NCBI GenBank assembly: GCA_046542845.1
Contig: JBKHAN010000004.1
Location: 22,514-86,513, forward strand
Source of the DNA: SKKC01 sp046542845
GTDB lineage: Bacteria; Spirochaetota; Spirochaetia; DSM-27196; SKKC01
Direction: 5' to 3'
DNA length: 64,000 nt
A program made the translations under genes and the position numbers. Below are positions 7,922 through 15,385 of this stretch, in pieces; the stretch's first letter is position 1; every line of letters begins with the position of its first letter. Under the pieces are notes generated by a model. The model was not told where the DNA came from, searched no databases, and saw only the letters and a program-made list of their open reading frames with translations.

Positions 7922-8140
7922 ATGAGAGAAATGATGGGGCATCTACCCGGCAAGCTGTTTCTCGCGGCTCTCGGGCTTTCCATAATCGCTTTTATCGCGG
8001 TGTCGTTTTCGGGCTACCTTGAACAGGGTGGTCTGATGCTCGGCTGGATGACGCCACCGCTGGTCGTCGGAGTGCTGTTCGTGGTTTTCTGGCTGATCTG
8101 TTACATGATCTATTTCTTTTTCTTCTGGCCGTATCGCTGA
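7922..8140 (+). CDS. Small two-helix membrane protein preceding an SSS symporter
   Basis: 72 residues, start at the ATG at 7922 preceded by AAGGAG. Two hydrophobic helices (about residues 12-30 and 39-65) are separated by a short loop, and the C terminus is aromatic (IYFFFFWPYR). It lies 34 bp before a sodium:solute symporter. Short membrane proteins of DUF485, DUF997 or DUF3311 type commonly precede SSS transporters and act as accessory subunits. I cannot say which family this belongs to, but an accessory role is the best inference. Confidence 0.7.
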   Translation: MREMMGHLPGKLFLAALGLSIIAFIAVSFSGYLEQGGLMLGWMTPPLVVGVLFVVFWLICYMIYFFFFWPYR

Positions 8141-8174
8141 TAATCGGCGACGAATCATCCATAAGGAGATCTGA

Positions 8175-9710
8175 ATGGTTTTTACACTTGTTTCGTTGTT
8201 GATTTTTGGTGCCATAGTTATCGGAATGGCAGCGTACGGGTACCGCGTTTCAGCGAAGACCGCGGAAGACTACATGCTCGGGGGCCGGACGATCGGTGTT
8301 GTCGTCATGTTTTTCTTTGTACTCTTCGCGATCTCGAGCGCGTGGACCTTCTACGGGTTTCCGGGGCTTCTGTATACGGAAGGGCCGGGGTATGTAGCCT
8401 TTATCTGGGGGTCGGTACTCGGGTTTGCGGTCCTGTACATGCTGCTCGGACCAAGACTCTGGGCCATTTCCCGAATTAACCGGTTCCTCAGCCCGGTCGA
8501 GGTGCTTGCCGAACGCTACGAAAGCAAAGGACTGCGTCTTGTGCTTTCTCTCTCGATACTCGCCTTCGTTGTTCCGTATATCGGTATTCAACCGCTGGGT
8601 GTCGGGGTCGGCTTTGAGGCACTGACGGGACTGCCGGCGATTTATGGGGCTATTTACACGGTTGTACTTCTGATGGCTATCGTCGTGCTTGGCGGAATGC
8701 GCATCGTCGCCTGGGTCAACATTTTTCTTGGTACCGTTTACGTTACAGCCTTACTGGGTTCCCTGATTGCCGTCGTCGTCACCGTGTTCCCTGGAGGGCT
8801 CTCGGAAGCAGCAGCAGTTGTCGCAGAGGTCAGTCCGGAATCGCTCTCAAATCCCGGCCCCCTCGGTAATTACACGCCGGTGCTGTTCGCGGGAACCTTC
8901 GTCGTCGGGCTGCTGGCATTCTCATGGCCCCATGTTGTCATCGGAACCATGACGGCTCGCGACAAGACTCTGTTCAAGTGGTTTCCGCTGCTGATTTTCG
9001 TTTTCGGTGGTCTGTTTTTCTATATTATTCCGTTCGTCTGGGGATCGCTCATTGCTCCGGCGATCATTCCTCCCGCAGAGCTGGCCGAACTGGCCGCTGC
9101 GAACGGTGTTTCGATACAGGAAGAGGCAGACCGGGTGGTCCAGACGATCATACAGCGGGTCCTTCCCGACTGGTTTGGTGTTTTTGTGCTCATGGGTGTC
9201 GTCGCTGCGGCAGTCAGTACCGCGGCTGTACAGCTCATGACTTCCAGTGTCATCGTAGCGAGGGATGTCGTTCAGGGTATAATCAAACCGGATGCGACGG
9301 ACAAGGAAGTGGCCGGCTTTGCACGCGGAAGCGTTGCATTCATTGTCATACTGAGTCTGGGTTTTTCGGTCTGGAATCAGGGAGCCATGGCCTTGTATCT
9401 GACGGATGTCAGCGTACCGGGTTTCGCCCAGTGGGCGCCTGCTTTGGTCGGCGGATTGTTCTGGCGTCGAGCCACCAAACAGGGAGCCATTGCTGCCACG
9501 AGCGCGGGCGTAATATACCTGATTCTGGGGCTGTTGGTTACCGTCGACGGGTCGCGCGTACTGTTACTTGACCTGCACCCGGTCATCCCGACCATCCTGT
9601 TGAATACTATTGTTTTTGTTGTGGTTAGCCTTCTCACTCCCAGGTCTTCGGATGCGGTAATTGCGCAGTATTTCGAAGAGCCCGACGAGTACCTGAAGGT
9701 CGAAGTGTAG
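8175..9710 (+). CDS. Sodium:solute symporter (SSS family)
   Basis: 511 residues with about 13 membrane helices. The N-terminal AEDYMLGGRTIGVVVMFF and the later PVEVLAERYESKGLR are typical of the SSS (PanF/PutP) superfamily. An AAGGAG sits 7 nt before the ATG. It is followed after 6 bp by the first of two chimeric adenylating enzymes. SSS members carry pantothenate, amino acids, acetate, biotin or lipoate, so a carboxylic acid substrate that is then activated by the downstream enzymes is plausible. The substrate itself cannot be read from the sequence. Confidence 0.9.
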   Translation: MVFTLVSLLIFGAIVIGMAAYGYRVSAKTAEDYMLGGRTIGVVVMFFFVLFAISSAWTFYGFPGLLYTEGPGYVAFIWGSVLGFAVLYMLLGPRLWAISRINRFLSPVEVLAERYESKGLRLVLSLSILAFVVPYIGIQPLGVGVGFEALTGLPAIYGAIYTVVLLMAIVVLGGMRIVAWVNIFLGTVYVTALLGSLIAVVVTVFPGGLSEAAAVVAEVSPESLSNPGPLGNYTPVLFAGTFVVGLLAFSWPHVVIGTMTARDKTLFKWFPLLIFVFGGLFFYIIPFVWGSLIAPAIIPPAELAELAAANGVSIQEEADRVVQTIIQRVLPDWFGVFVLMGVVAAAVSTAAVQLMTSSVIVARDVVQGIIKPDATDKEVAGFARGSVAFIVILSLGFSVWNQGAMALYLTDVSVPGFAQWAPALVGGLFWRRATKQGAIAATSAGVIYLILGLLVTVDGSRVLLLDLHPVIPTILLNTIVFVVVSLLTPRSSDAVIAQYFEEPDEYLKVEV

Positions 9711-9716
9711 GAGTAT

Positions 9717-11123
9717 ATGGCGAACTGGAGACTATTTTTTAATCCCGACGGAGACGCCGGAGACGTTGTATCGTACGGTGCGGCCCTCGCCGAAGGCCGC
9801 ATCGTCGGGAAGTATCAACTCTCCGGCGAAGCGTTGTCGAACACCCTTGTAATACAGGGCGTTCGACAGAAGGCCATTGTTGCCGGTGCAGATGTTACGA
9901 TAGACAAGGAAAAAGCCGCAGCCGAGAATATCGATGTGGCGTTTGCTGCTCGCCAGGGCCGTCGAGGCGCTAAACCCGTGGGTAGTATTAATCTGTCGGA
10001 GCTCATGTCACAATCATCCTCGTCATTCGAGGCAGTAGAACGTGACCTCGACGACCCTGCGGTGCTGATTTACACTTCCGGAACGACGGGAAAGCCCAAA
10101 GGGGTTATGCTGACGCACCGGAATTTTCACAGCCAGTGCGCCGAGGTGTGCACCAGCATCTTCCCTCTCAATTCGAGCGACACTGTTGTGCTCGTTCTAC
10201 CCCTCTACCACGTGTACGGCCTCTCAAACGGTCTTGTGCTTGGCGTATTTAACGGGACGCGACTCGCCCTGGTGCCTCAGTACAGCCCGCAAGCTCTATA
10301 CGATACAATCGAGAGTACCGAGGCAACGGCACTTATCGCGGTACCGGCCATGTATACCCAGCTGGTTACGCTCTCAAAGCGTCGAAAGGCCGAGATGCCA
10401 AAAAGCCTTCGGGTTTGCGTATCGGGAGGTGCTCCGCTACCGCATCAGGTACTCGAAGATTTCGAGAAAGCCTTCGCTACGCGCATTGCTGAAGGGTATG
10501 GCCTGACCGAAACCACCAGCGCTGTCTGCTTGAACACGTTTGGGGAGAACTTCAAACTCGGAAGCATCGGGCCCCCCGCTCCGACAGTCGAGATGGCCGT
10601 CTTTGACGACGACAACAACCCGATGCCTGCCGGCCAGGAGGGTGAGATTGTCATAAAAGGCGATGTGGTCACGAAAGGGTACTGGAACCTTCCCGAGGAG
10701 ACCGAAGCGACGGTTATAGACGGTTGGCTCCATACCGGTGATCTCGGGTATGTCGATGAAGACGGTTTTTACTTTATCACCGACAGAAAGAAAGATCTCA
10801 TTATACGGGGTGGCTACAACATATCGCCCCGTGAGGTGGAAGAGGTTATCTACACGCATCCGAAAGTCTCGGAGGCGTCTGTCGTCGGGGTTCCCGATAA
10901 ACGCGGAGAAGAAGCTGTAAAGGCCTTCGTCGTGGTTCAGGAAGGCGAAACTGTCACCGAGCGCGACATTATTGAGTTCTGCGAAACGAATCTGAGCAGC
11001 TACAAGGTGCCCAAGTACGTCGAGTTTATTGAACAACTGCCGAAAAGCGCGACCGGAAAGGTGCTGCGTAAAGAGCTTCGCGGCGAATCCGGCGAACGCG
11101 ACCGGATGATAACCAAAAAATAA
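9717..11123 (+). CDS. Chimera: lipoate-ligase-like N terminus joined to the C-terminal two thirds of an acyl-CoA synthetase
   Basis: 468 residues. From about residue 85 onward it is a normal ANL-superfamily acyl-CoA synthetase: phosphate loop YTSGTTGKPKGVMLTH (about residues 117-132), then GYGLTETTS, LHTGDLGYVDEDGF, DRKKDLIIRGGYNISPREVE and the catalytic lysine segment PKSATGKVLRKEL. The usual first 140 residues of an ANL enzyme are absent. In their place are about 80 residues (MANWRLFFNPDGDAG to AAENIDVAFAARQ) that resemble the beginning of a lipoate-protein ligase. The missing ANL N terminus is in the next gene. A good AGGAG precedes the ATG. Joint near 9954-9965, frame intact. Confidence 0.8.
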   Translation: MANWRLFFNPDGDAGDVVSYGAALAEGRIVGKYQLSGEALSNTLVIQGVRQKAIVAGADVTIDKEKAAAENIDVAFAARQGRRGAKPVGSINLSELMSQSSSSFEAVERDLDDPAVLIYTSGTTGKPKGVMLTHRNFHSQCAEVCTSIFPLNSSDTVVLVLPLYHVYGLSNGLVLGVFNGTRLALVPQYSPQALYDTIESTEATALIAVPAMYTQLVTLSKRRKAEMPKSLRVCVSGGAPLPHQVLEDFEKAFATRIAEGYGLTETTSAVCLNTFGENFKLGSIGPPAPTVEMAVFDDDNNPMPAGQEGEIVIKGDVVTKGYWNLPEETEATVIDGWLHTGDLGYVDEDGFYFITDRKKDLIIRGGYNISPREVEEVIYTHPKVSEASVVGVPDKRGEEAVKAFVVVQEGETVTERDIIEFCETNLSSYKVPKYVEFIEQLPKSATGKVLRKELRGESGERDRMITKK

Positions 11124-11153
11124 ACGGAAACTGGAACATAACGAGGTTCATAC

Positions 11154-12116
11154 ATGCCTTTTGGATTTTTTAAGAAGAAGACCGACAGCTCCTCCACCGA
11201 CGGTATGGTCGTAGAACACCCCGAGGCTAAGGCCTTGGGGCAGATTCTCGAAGAGACGGCGGCGAGCCTGAAAAAGAAAGAAGCGATTACCTTCGAAGGA
11301 AAAACCTATTCATTCAAGGAGCTTGACGAGCAGGCGAGCAGGGTAGCGAACGGTCTTCGTTCCCTTGGAATACAGGCCGGTGACAGGGTTGCCATGATGC
11401 TCCCGAATATCCCGGAGTTTGTATTTTCCTTTTACGGAATTCAGAAACTTGGCGCAATCGCAGTCCCCTTTAATACGCTCTATAAAGGCCGTGAAATCAT
11501 TCATATCCTGAATGATTCAGGGGCGAGGGCCATCATAACGCTTACCAACTCCGCGAACCTGTTCAACGAGATACGCGAGGATTGCCCGTCGCTTGAGCAC
11601 GTTATTGTTACTGGACAACGCACGCTCGTTTTTCTTGATCCAAATGGAACTGCAAACGTTCAGGCGGTTGTGTCGCGGGACACATTCTCAAGCCCGGATG
11701 AAGCGTTCAGAACGTTCGGCGAAGTCTTCGTAGAAACACTCAAGGAGCTTGGCGTATCTGAGGCGTGGTACAAGCATCAGGGAGCGGTGCGCGTCGGGGG
11801 CAGGAAAATTGCCAATATCGTTATACAGGAGATTGAAAACCTGTATATCGTAAACTCTGTCTGCTTCCTCGACAACCTTCAGATGGACGACTTTTTCAAG
11901 GTGATCTACGTGACCCCGGAACTCAAGGACAAAGTCGTTGAACCCATGTCGAGCGTGCGCGAGGTCACCGGTTCACTCCCGACGCTTGAAATGTTCAAGA
12001 ATGCGTTCACGTCGAGTCTGCGCGCCAGACTCGGCATCGAGATCGAACCGGGACAGTTGAAACGGGACGAGAAGTTCGGATACGAGAAGAATCGCGCGCT
12101 TGCCTACAAACATTAG
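11154..12116 (+). CDS. Chimera: acyl-CoA synthetase N terminus joined to lipoate-ligase-like C-terminal part
   Basis: 320 residues. Residues 1-154 are the N-terminal subdomain of an ANL acyl-CoA synthetase (ITFEGKTYSFKELDEQASRV, GDRVAMMLPNIPEFVFSFYG, KLGAIAVPFNTLYKGREI, LEHVIVTG). At residue 155 it changes to a biotin/lipoate ligase-like sequence: TLVFLDPNGTANVQ, ELGVSEAWYKHQGAVRVGGR with the candidate lysine in GGRKIAN, and SSVREVTGSLPTLEMF. The RRxSGGGA-type lipoyl-AMP loop expected between the ligase halves is not visible in either gene. It lies 30 bp after the reciprocal chimera. The joint is near 11613-11622. Confidence 0.78.
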   Translation: MPFGFFKKKTDSSSTDGMVVEHPEAKALGQILEETAASLKKKEAITFEGKTYSFKELDEQASRVANGLRSLGIQAGDRVAMMLPNIPEFVFSFYGIQKLGAIAVPFNTLYKGREIIHILNDSGARAIITLTNSANLFNEIREDCPSLEHVIVTGQRTLVFLDPNGTANVQAVVSRDTFSSPDEAFRTFGEVFVETLKELGVSEAWYKHQGAVRVGGRKIANIVIQEIENLYIVNSVCFLDNLQMDDFFKVIYVTPELKDKVVEPMSSVREVTGSLPTLEMFKNAFTSSLRARLGIEIEPGQLKRDEKFGYEKNRALAYKH

Positions 12117-12146
12117 AGCCGCCACCGATCAGCAGGGGAGTGTCAG

Positions 12147-12476
12147 GTGAATTTCGACCAATATCAGTCACGATCGAGGGATACGTGGAACGTTATTTCC
12201 ATGGATCACCCTATTGTATATCCGACCATCGGACTTGCAAACGAGGCGGGAGAAGTCGCAGGTAAGATCAAGAAGATTTTCCGTGATAAAGGCGGTGTCA
12301 TTTCCGAAGAGGACCGCAGTGCGCTCAAGAAAGAGTTGGGCGACGTACTGTGGTACCTGACGCAGATCTGCACGGAGCTCGATCTCACGCTCGAGGAAGT
12401 AGCGGAGTATAACGTGGAAAAACTCGCCTCACGACTACAGAGGGGTGTGATCAAGGGAGACGGAGACGACCGATGA
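12147..12476 (+). CDS. MazG-like nucleotide pyrophosphohydrolase
   Basis: 109 residues, the size of a single all-alpha MazG-like domain. The metal-binding pattern is seen as NEAGEVAGKIKK and KKELGDVLWYL (ExxE ... ExxD). Such proteins hydrolyse non-canonical nucleoside triphosphates to monophosphates. The GTG start at 12147 has an AGGGGAG 8 nt upstream. It overlaps the next gene by ATGA, so they are translated together. Confidence 0.87.
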   Translation: MNFDQYQSRSRDTWNVISMDHPIVYPTIGLANEAGEVAGKIKKIFRDKGGVISEEDRSALKKELGDVLWYLTQICTELDLTLEEVAEYNVEKLASRLQRGVIKGDGDDR

Positions 12477-13087
12477 GGGTAGCGCTGTTCGGCAGCACTC
12501 GAGGCGTCGGTCGGCAGATCCTCCTGCGTGCCGGTGACGCAGGTTTCGGTGTAAAAGCGCTTGCGCGAAATATACAGTCCATCCCCGAAGTTCCCGGAGT
12601 CGAGTTGGTCGAGGGCAACGTTCTCGATCCTGGCGCCGTTTTTCGTACGGCGACCGGATGTGACTCTGTAATCATCGCGCTCGGCAACACGAAACAGAAC
12701 CCCGATTACGTTGTTTCTTCAGGAACTGAAATCATACTGCAGGTCATGAAAAAGCTTGGTATTTCGCGGGTTGTGGCTATAAGCTCCCTTGGTGTTGGCG
12801 ACAGTCATGATTCTGTACCGGTTTTCTTCAAACTTCTCATGAACACAGTGCTTAAAAAAACGATGCGCGATAAGGAACGTCAGGAAGCGCTGCTTCGGGA
12901 ATCCGGTCTCGACTGGACCGTCATCAGACCCGCGGGGCTTGTTGACGGTGAACCGAGCGGCTCTGCGCGTTGGGGTACCGGTCCGGACGTGAACGCATCC
13001 CGCGTTACCCGTGCCGATGTCGCAATGTTTGCCTTGCAAGAGTTGAAGAATGCCGAGTACCTTCGCCGGACACCGTGGATAACCTGA
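12473..13087 (+). CDS. NAD(P)-binding protein (NmrA/SDR-like)
   Basis: 204 residues with a Rossmann beginning, FGSTRGVGRQILLRAGDAGF (residues 4-23). GCDSVIIALGNT and ISRVVAISSLGVGD follow at the expected spacing, and ESGLDWTVIRPAGLVDGEPS is the atypical-SDR/NmrA signature. Likely an NAD(P)H-dependent oxidoreductase or sensor; substrate unknown. Its start overlaps the MazG-like stop, suggesting a small operon with the PLP decarboxylase that follows after 19 bp. Confidence 0.85.
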   Translation: MRVALFGSTRGVGRQILLRAGDAGFGVKALARNIQSIPEVPGVELVEGNVLDPGAVFRTATGCDSVIIALGNTKQNPDYVVSSGTEIILQVMKKLGISRVVAISSLGVGDSHDSVPVFFKLLMNTVLKKTMRDKERQEALLRESGLDWTVIRPAGLVDGEPSGSARWGTGPDVNASRVTRADVAMFALQELKNAEYLRRTPWIT

Positions 13088-13106
13088 TACCTGAAGAGGG
13101 CTCACC

Positions 13107-14531
13107 ATGACATCACATCATATGGATTGGGAATCATTCAGACAGGCCGGCTACCGTCTGATCGACGAACTGGTCGACTATCATACCACCATTGAAGACA
13201 GGCCCGTCCTGAGTCGAAATAAACCGGGCGATGTGCGAGCCGCGCTGCCGGCTGCGGCGCCTGTAAAGGGCGAACCGTTTGAGACCATACTCGAAGATGT
13301 ACGCAGCATCATATACCCGGGACTCACGAACTGGCAGTCTCCGGGATTCTTCGCCTACTTCCCCGCAAACACCAGCGGACCGTCAATCCTGGGTGAGCTT
13401 CTCTCAGCCGGCCTCGGGGTTCAGGGCATGCTCTGGCAGACCAGCCCGGCGTGCACGGAACTTGAAACTCATGTCCTTGACTGGCTCGTCGATCTTCTCG
13501 GATTACCGGCACCATTTCGCTCGGACGGCACAGGGGGGGGCGTCATACAGGATTCCGCATCCAGTGCCTGCCTGTGCGCGCTTATTGCCGCACGTCACAG
13601 AGTGACTCAGGATACCGGGGTGGAGGTGAAGAAGCTTGTCGCGTACTGCAGTGAGCACGCACACTCGTCGGTGGAGAAGTCCGCCCGGATTGCCGGCATC
13701 CCCAGGGATAATCTGCGCACGATAGGCACGAACGACGTTTATGCGCTCGACGCTGCGGAACTCGCTCAGCAGATACAGGCGGACAAGGCGGCGGGCCTTG
13801 TTCCATTTTTCGTGTGTGCGACCATCGGCTCTACATCGTCTCACGCGATCGATCCGGTCGCTGCCATCGCTCGAATCAGCCGAAAGCATGCGCTCTGGGT
13901 GCACGTCGATGCCGCCATGATCGGAACGGCCGCGATATGCCCGGAATATCGCTACATCCACGACGGTCTGTCGGAGGTAGACAGCTATTGCTTCAATCCA
14001 CACAAGTGGATGTTCACGAACTTTGACTGTGACTGCTTCTACGTATCCGACCGATCAGCTCTGGTGAATGCCTTGAGCATCCTCCCCGAATACCTGCGCA
14101 ACACCGCGAGTGAGGAAGGGTCGGTCATCGACTATCGTGACTGGCAGGTGCCGCTTGGCCGCCGGTTTCGTGCGCTGAAGCTCTGGTTCGTGATTCGGCA
14201 CTACGGCGTGGAAGGGTTGCAGTTTCACGTTCGTGAACACATACGGATCGCGCACATATTCGCGAAAGAGATAGAAAGGCACCCCGATTTCGAGGTATGC
14301 GCCCCGTATCCCTTTAATCTGGTTTGTTTCAGACATCTCGCCGGAGATGAGGCTAACCGATCGATCGAAGACATGATCGCGCGCAACGGGCATTTCTATC
14401 TGACTCATACGGTCCTGGACGGCGACTACGTTTTACGGCTATCGGTGGGTCAGACACACACCGAGGAACGTCATGTGCTGGGGTTCATTGACGAACTATT
14501 TCAGTGCGCGAGCAGTCTGAGTCGCGTCTGA
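13107..14531 (+). CDS. PLP-dependent amino acid decarboxylase (aromatic-L-amino-acid / group II type)
   Basis: 474 residues, normal length for group II decarboxylases. The N-terminal HHMDWESFRQAGYRLIDELV and the region TNWQSPGFFAYFPANTS are typical of DOPA/tyrosine/tryptophan decarboxylases. The PLP lysine lies in FNPHKWMFTN near residue 300, and the HVDAAMIGTAAI segment supplies the PLP aspartate. The product would be an amine plus CO2; which amino acid is used cannot be deduced. A GAGG lies upstream of the ATG. Confidence 0.9.
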   Translation: MTSHHMDWESFRQAGYRLIDELVDYHTTIEDRPVLSRNKPGDVRAALPAAAPVKGEPFETILEDVRSIIYPGLTNWQSPGFFAYFPANTSGPSILGELLSAGLGVQGMLWQTSPACTELETHVLDWLVDLLGLPAPFRSDGTGGGVIQDSASSACLCALIAARHRVTQDTGVEVKKLVAYCSEHAHSSVEKSARIAGIPRDNLRTIGTNDVYALDAAELAQQIQADKAAGLVPFFVCATIGSTSSHAIDPVAAIARISRKHALWVHVDAAMIGTAAICPEYRYIHDGLSEVDSYCFNPHKWMFTNFDCDCFYVSDRSALVNALSILPEYLRNTASEEGSVIDYRDWQVPLGRRFRALKLWFVIRHYGVEGLQFHVREHIRIAHIFAKEIERHPDFEVCAPYPFNLVCFRHLAGDEANRSIEDMIARNGHFYLTHTVLDGDYVLRLSVGQTHTEERHVLGFIDELFQCASSLSRV

Positions 14532-14567
14532 CGGTTGCATCTCCTCTCCAATCCATGGATACTTGAT

Positions 14568-14741
14568 TCACTGTACGTACGTATATCCGTGCGATCCCCA
14601 GGCTTCGTCAATCAGTCCGAGGCTTTTCATTGATCCTGTGACGCACATGTTCAGGTAATCAAGCGATACAGAGGTGAGACTCGAGTAGACCGTACAGACT
14701 CCGGCTTTCGGACCTTCCCACGGCTTTGTCGGGAATGTCAT
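14568..14741 (-). CDS. Possible small protein of unknown function
   Basis: A 57-codon frame lies in the otherwise empty 259-bp gap between the decarboxylase and the next gene. The predicted protein (starting MTFPTKPWEGPKAGV) has a balanced composition and the GC-rich third positions of its neighbours, unlike a random reading. There is no clear Shine-Dalgarno sequence, and an ATG at 14771 would give a version ten residues longer. I recognise no family. It could be a real small protein or the tail of a decayed gene. Confidence 0.35.
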   Translation of the reverse strand: MTFPTKPWEGPKAGVCTVYSSLTSVSLDYLNMCVTGSMKSLGLIDEAWGSHGYTYVQ

Positions 14742-14790
14742 GCACTGAATTCGCCGGATACCATGCCACATAATCGAGAGGAGTACATGT

Positions 14791-15021
14791 ATGGCAAAAC
14801 GATCGTTTAAAGGCGATAAACGCCGAAAACAGCTGGAAAAGAAGAAAAAGCAGGACCTTAAGCGAGCGAAACGTCTGAATCGTACGGATGAGGAAAAGGA
14901 AAACGAGACCGAAGACACGTCATACCTCGAGTACCTGAATCCGGGTGGCCCCATGGATGAACGATTCGTGGAAGGTGAAGACGGCGACGAGGCCGATGAG
15001 GCTGACGAAGACGAGGAATAG
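14791..15021 (+). CDS. Small highly charged protein, unknown function
   Basis: 76 residues. The N-terminal half is very basic (KRSFKGDKRRKQLEKKKKQD) and the C-terminal third very acidic (EDGDEADEADEDEE). Short proteins of this kind beginning with a KxxFKGDKxRK-like motif occur in several bacterial phyla without known function. The strong GAGAGGAG before the ATG and the terminator directly after the gene support a real monocistronic gene. A nucleic-acid or ribosome-associated role is only a guess. Confidence 0.7.
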   Translation: MAKRSFKGDKRRKQLEKKKKQDLKRAKRLNRTDEEKENETEDTSYLEYLNPGGPMDERFVEGEDGDEADEADEDEE

Positions 15022-15051
15022 AGTCGAACGCCGTCGTTTCTGAAGTACGAT

Positions 15052-15078
15052 AACCCGCCCTCGAGGCGGGTTTTTTTT
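15052..15078 (+). terminator. Rho-independent terminator
   Basis: AACCCGCC stem, TCGA-containing loop and GGCGGGTT stem followed by a run of eight T on the plus strand. It ends the small charged-protein gene and abuts the end of the oppositely oriented PII-like gene. Confidence 0.9.
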
Positions 15079-15385
15079 ACTCTATAAGCGCGGTAACGGG
15101 GTACTGAAAGAGTTTAATACCTTCATTCGGGAAACGGTGCTTGAGTTCCCGCACGGCCGTAACAACGAGTGCCGACTCCGTTTCAGGCAGATAGAAGAGC
15201 ACTACTATGTTTTCCTCTGGCCATACGTGGTCGCCCCTGCGTTCGCCGCTGGAGCCCACACCCTGGACACCAACAAACACGGTGTAACGCGAAGCGACAC
15301 CGTGATGGTGCAGACGCTCCATCAGATCCTCTTCGATTGCTCTGTTCAGCACCACCTCGGTCCGCAGGGTTACCGGTACATTCAT
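15077..15385 (-). CDS. PII-like RND-transporter-associated protein (PG0541 type)
   Basis: 102 residues with a ferredoxin-like PII pattern: MNVPVTLRTEVVLNRAIEED, VGVQGVGSSGERRGDHVWPE (a loop like that of PII/DUF3240 proteins) and ENIVVLFYLPETESALVVTA. Proteins of this family are found next to RND efflux genes and probably regulate the pump or sense a ligand. It is the last gene of the efflux operon. Its start overlaps the RND stop (4 bp), with AGGAG upstream. Confidence 0.8.
   Translation of the reverse strand: MNVPVTLRTEVVLNRAIEEDLMERLHHHGVASRYTVFVGVQGVGSSGERRGDHVWPEENIVVLFYLPETESALVVTAVRELKHRFPNEGIKLFQYPVTALIE

Noticed and set aside
9717..12116. The chimeric pair explained as two simple frameshifted or truncated genes
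   Set aside because: Each gene is open over its full length, with foreign but coherent sequence on the other side of the joint. A frameshift would give nonsense, not the other enzyme's matching half.
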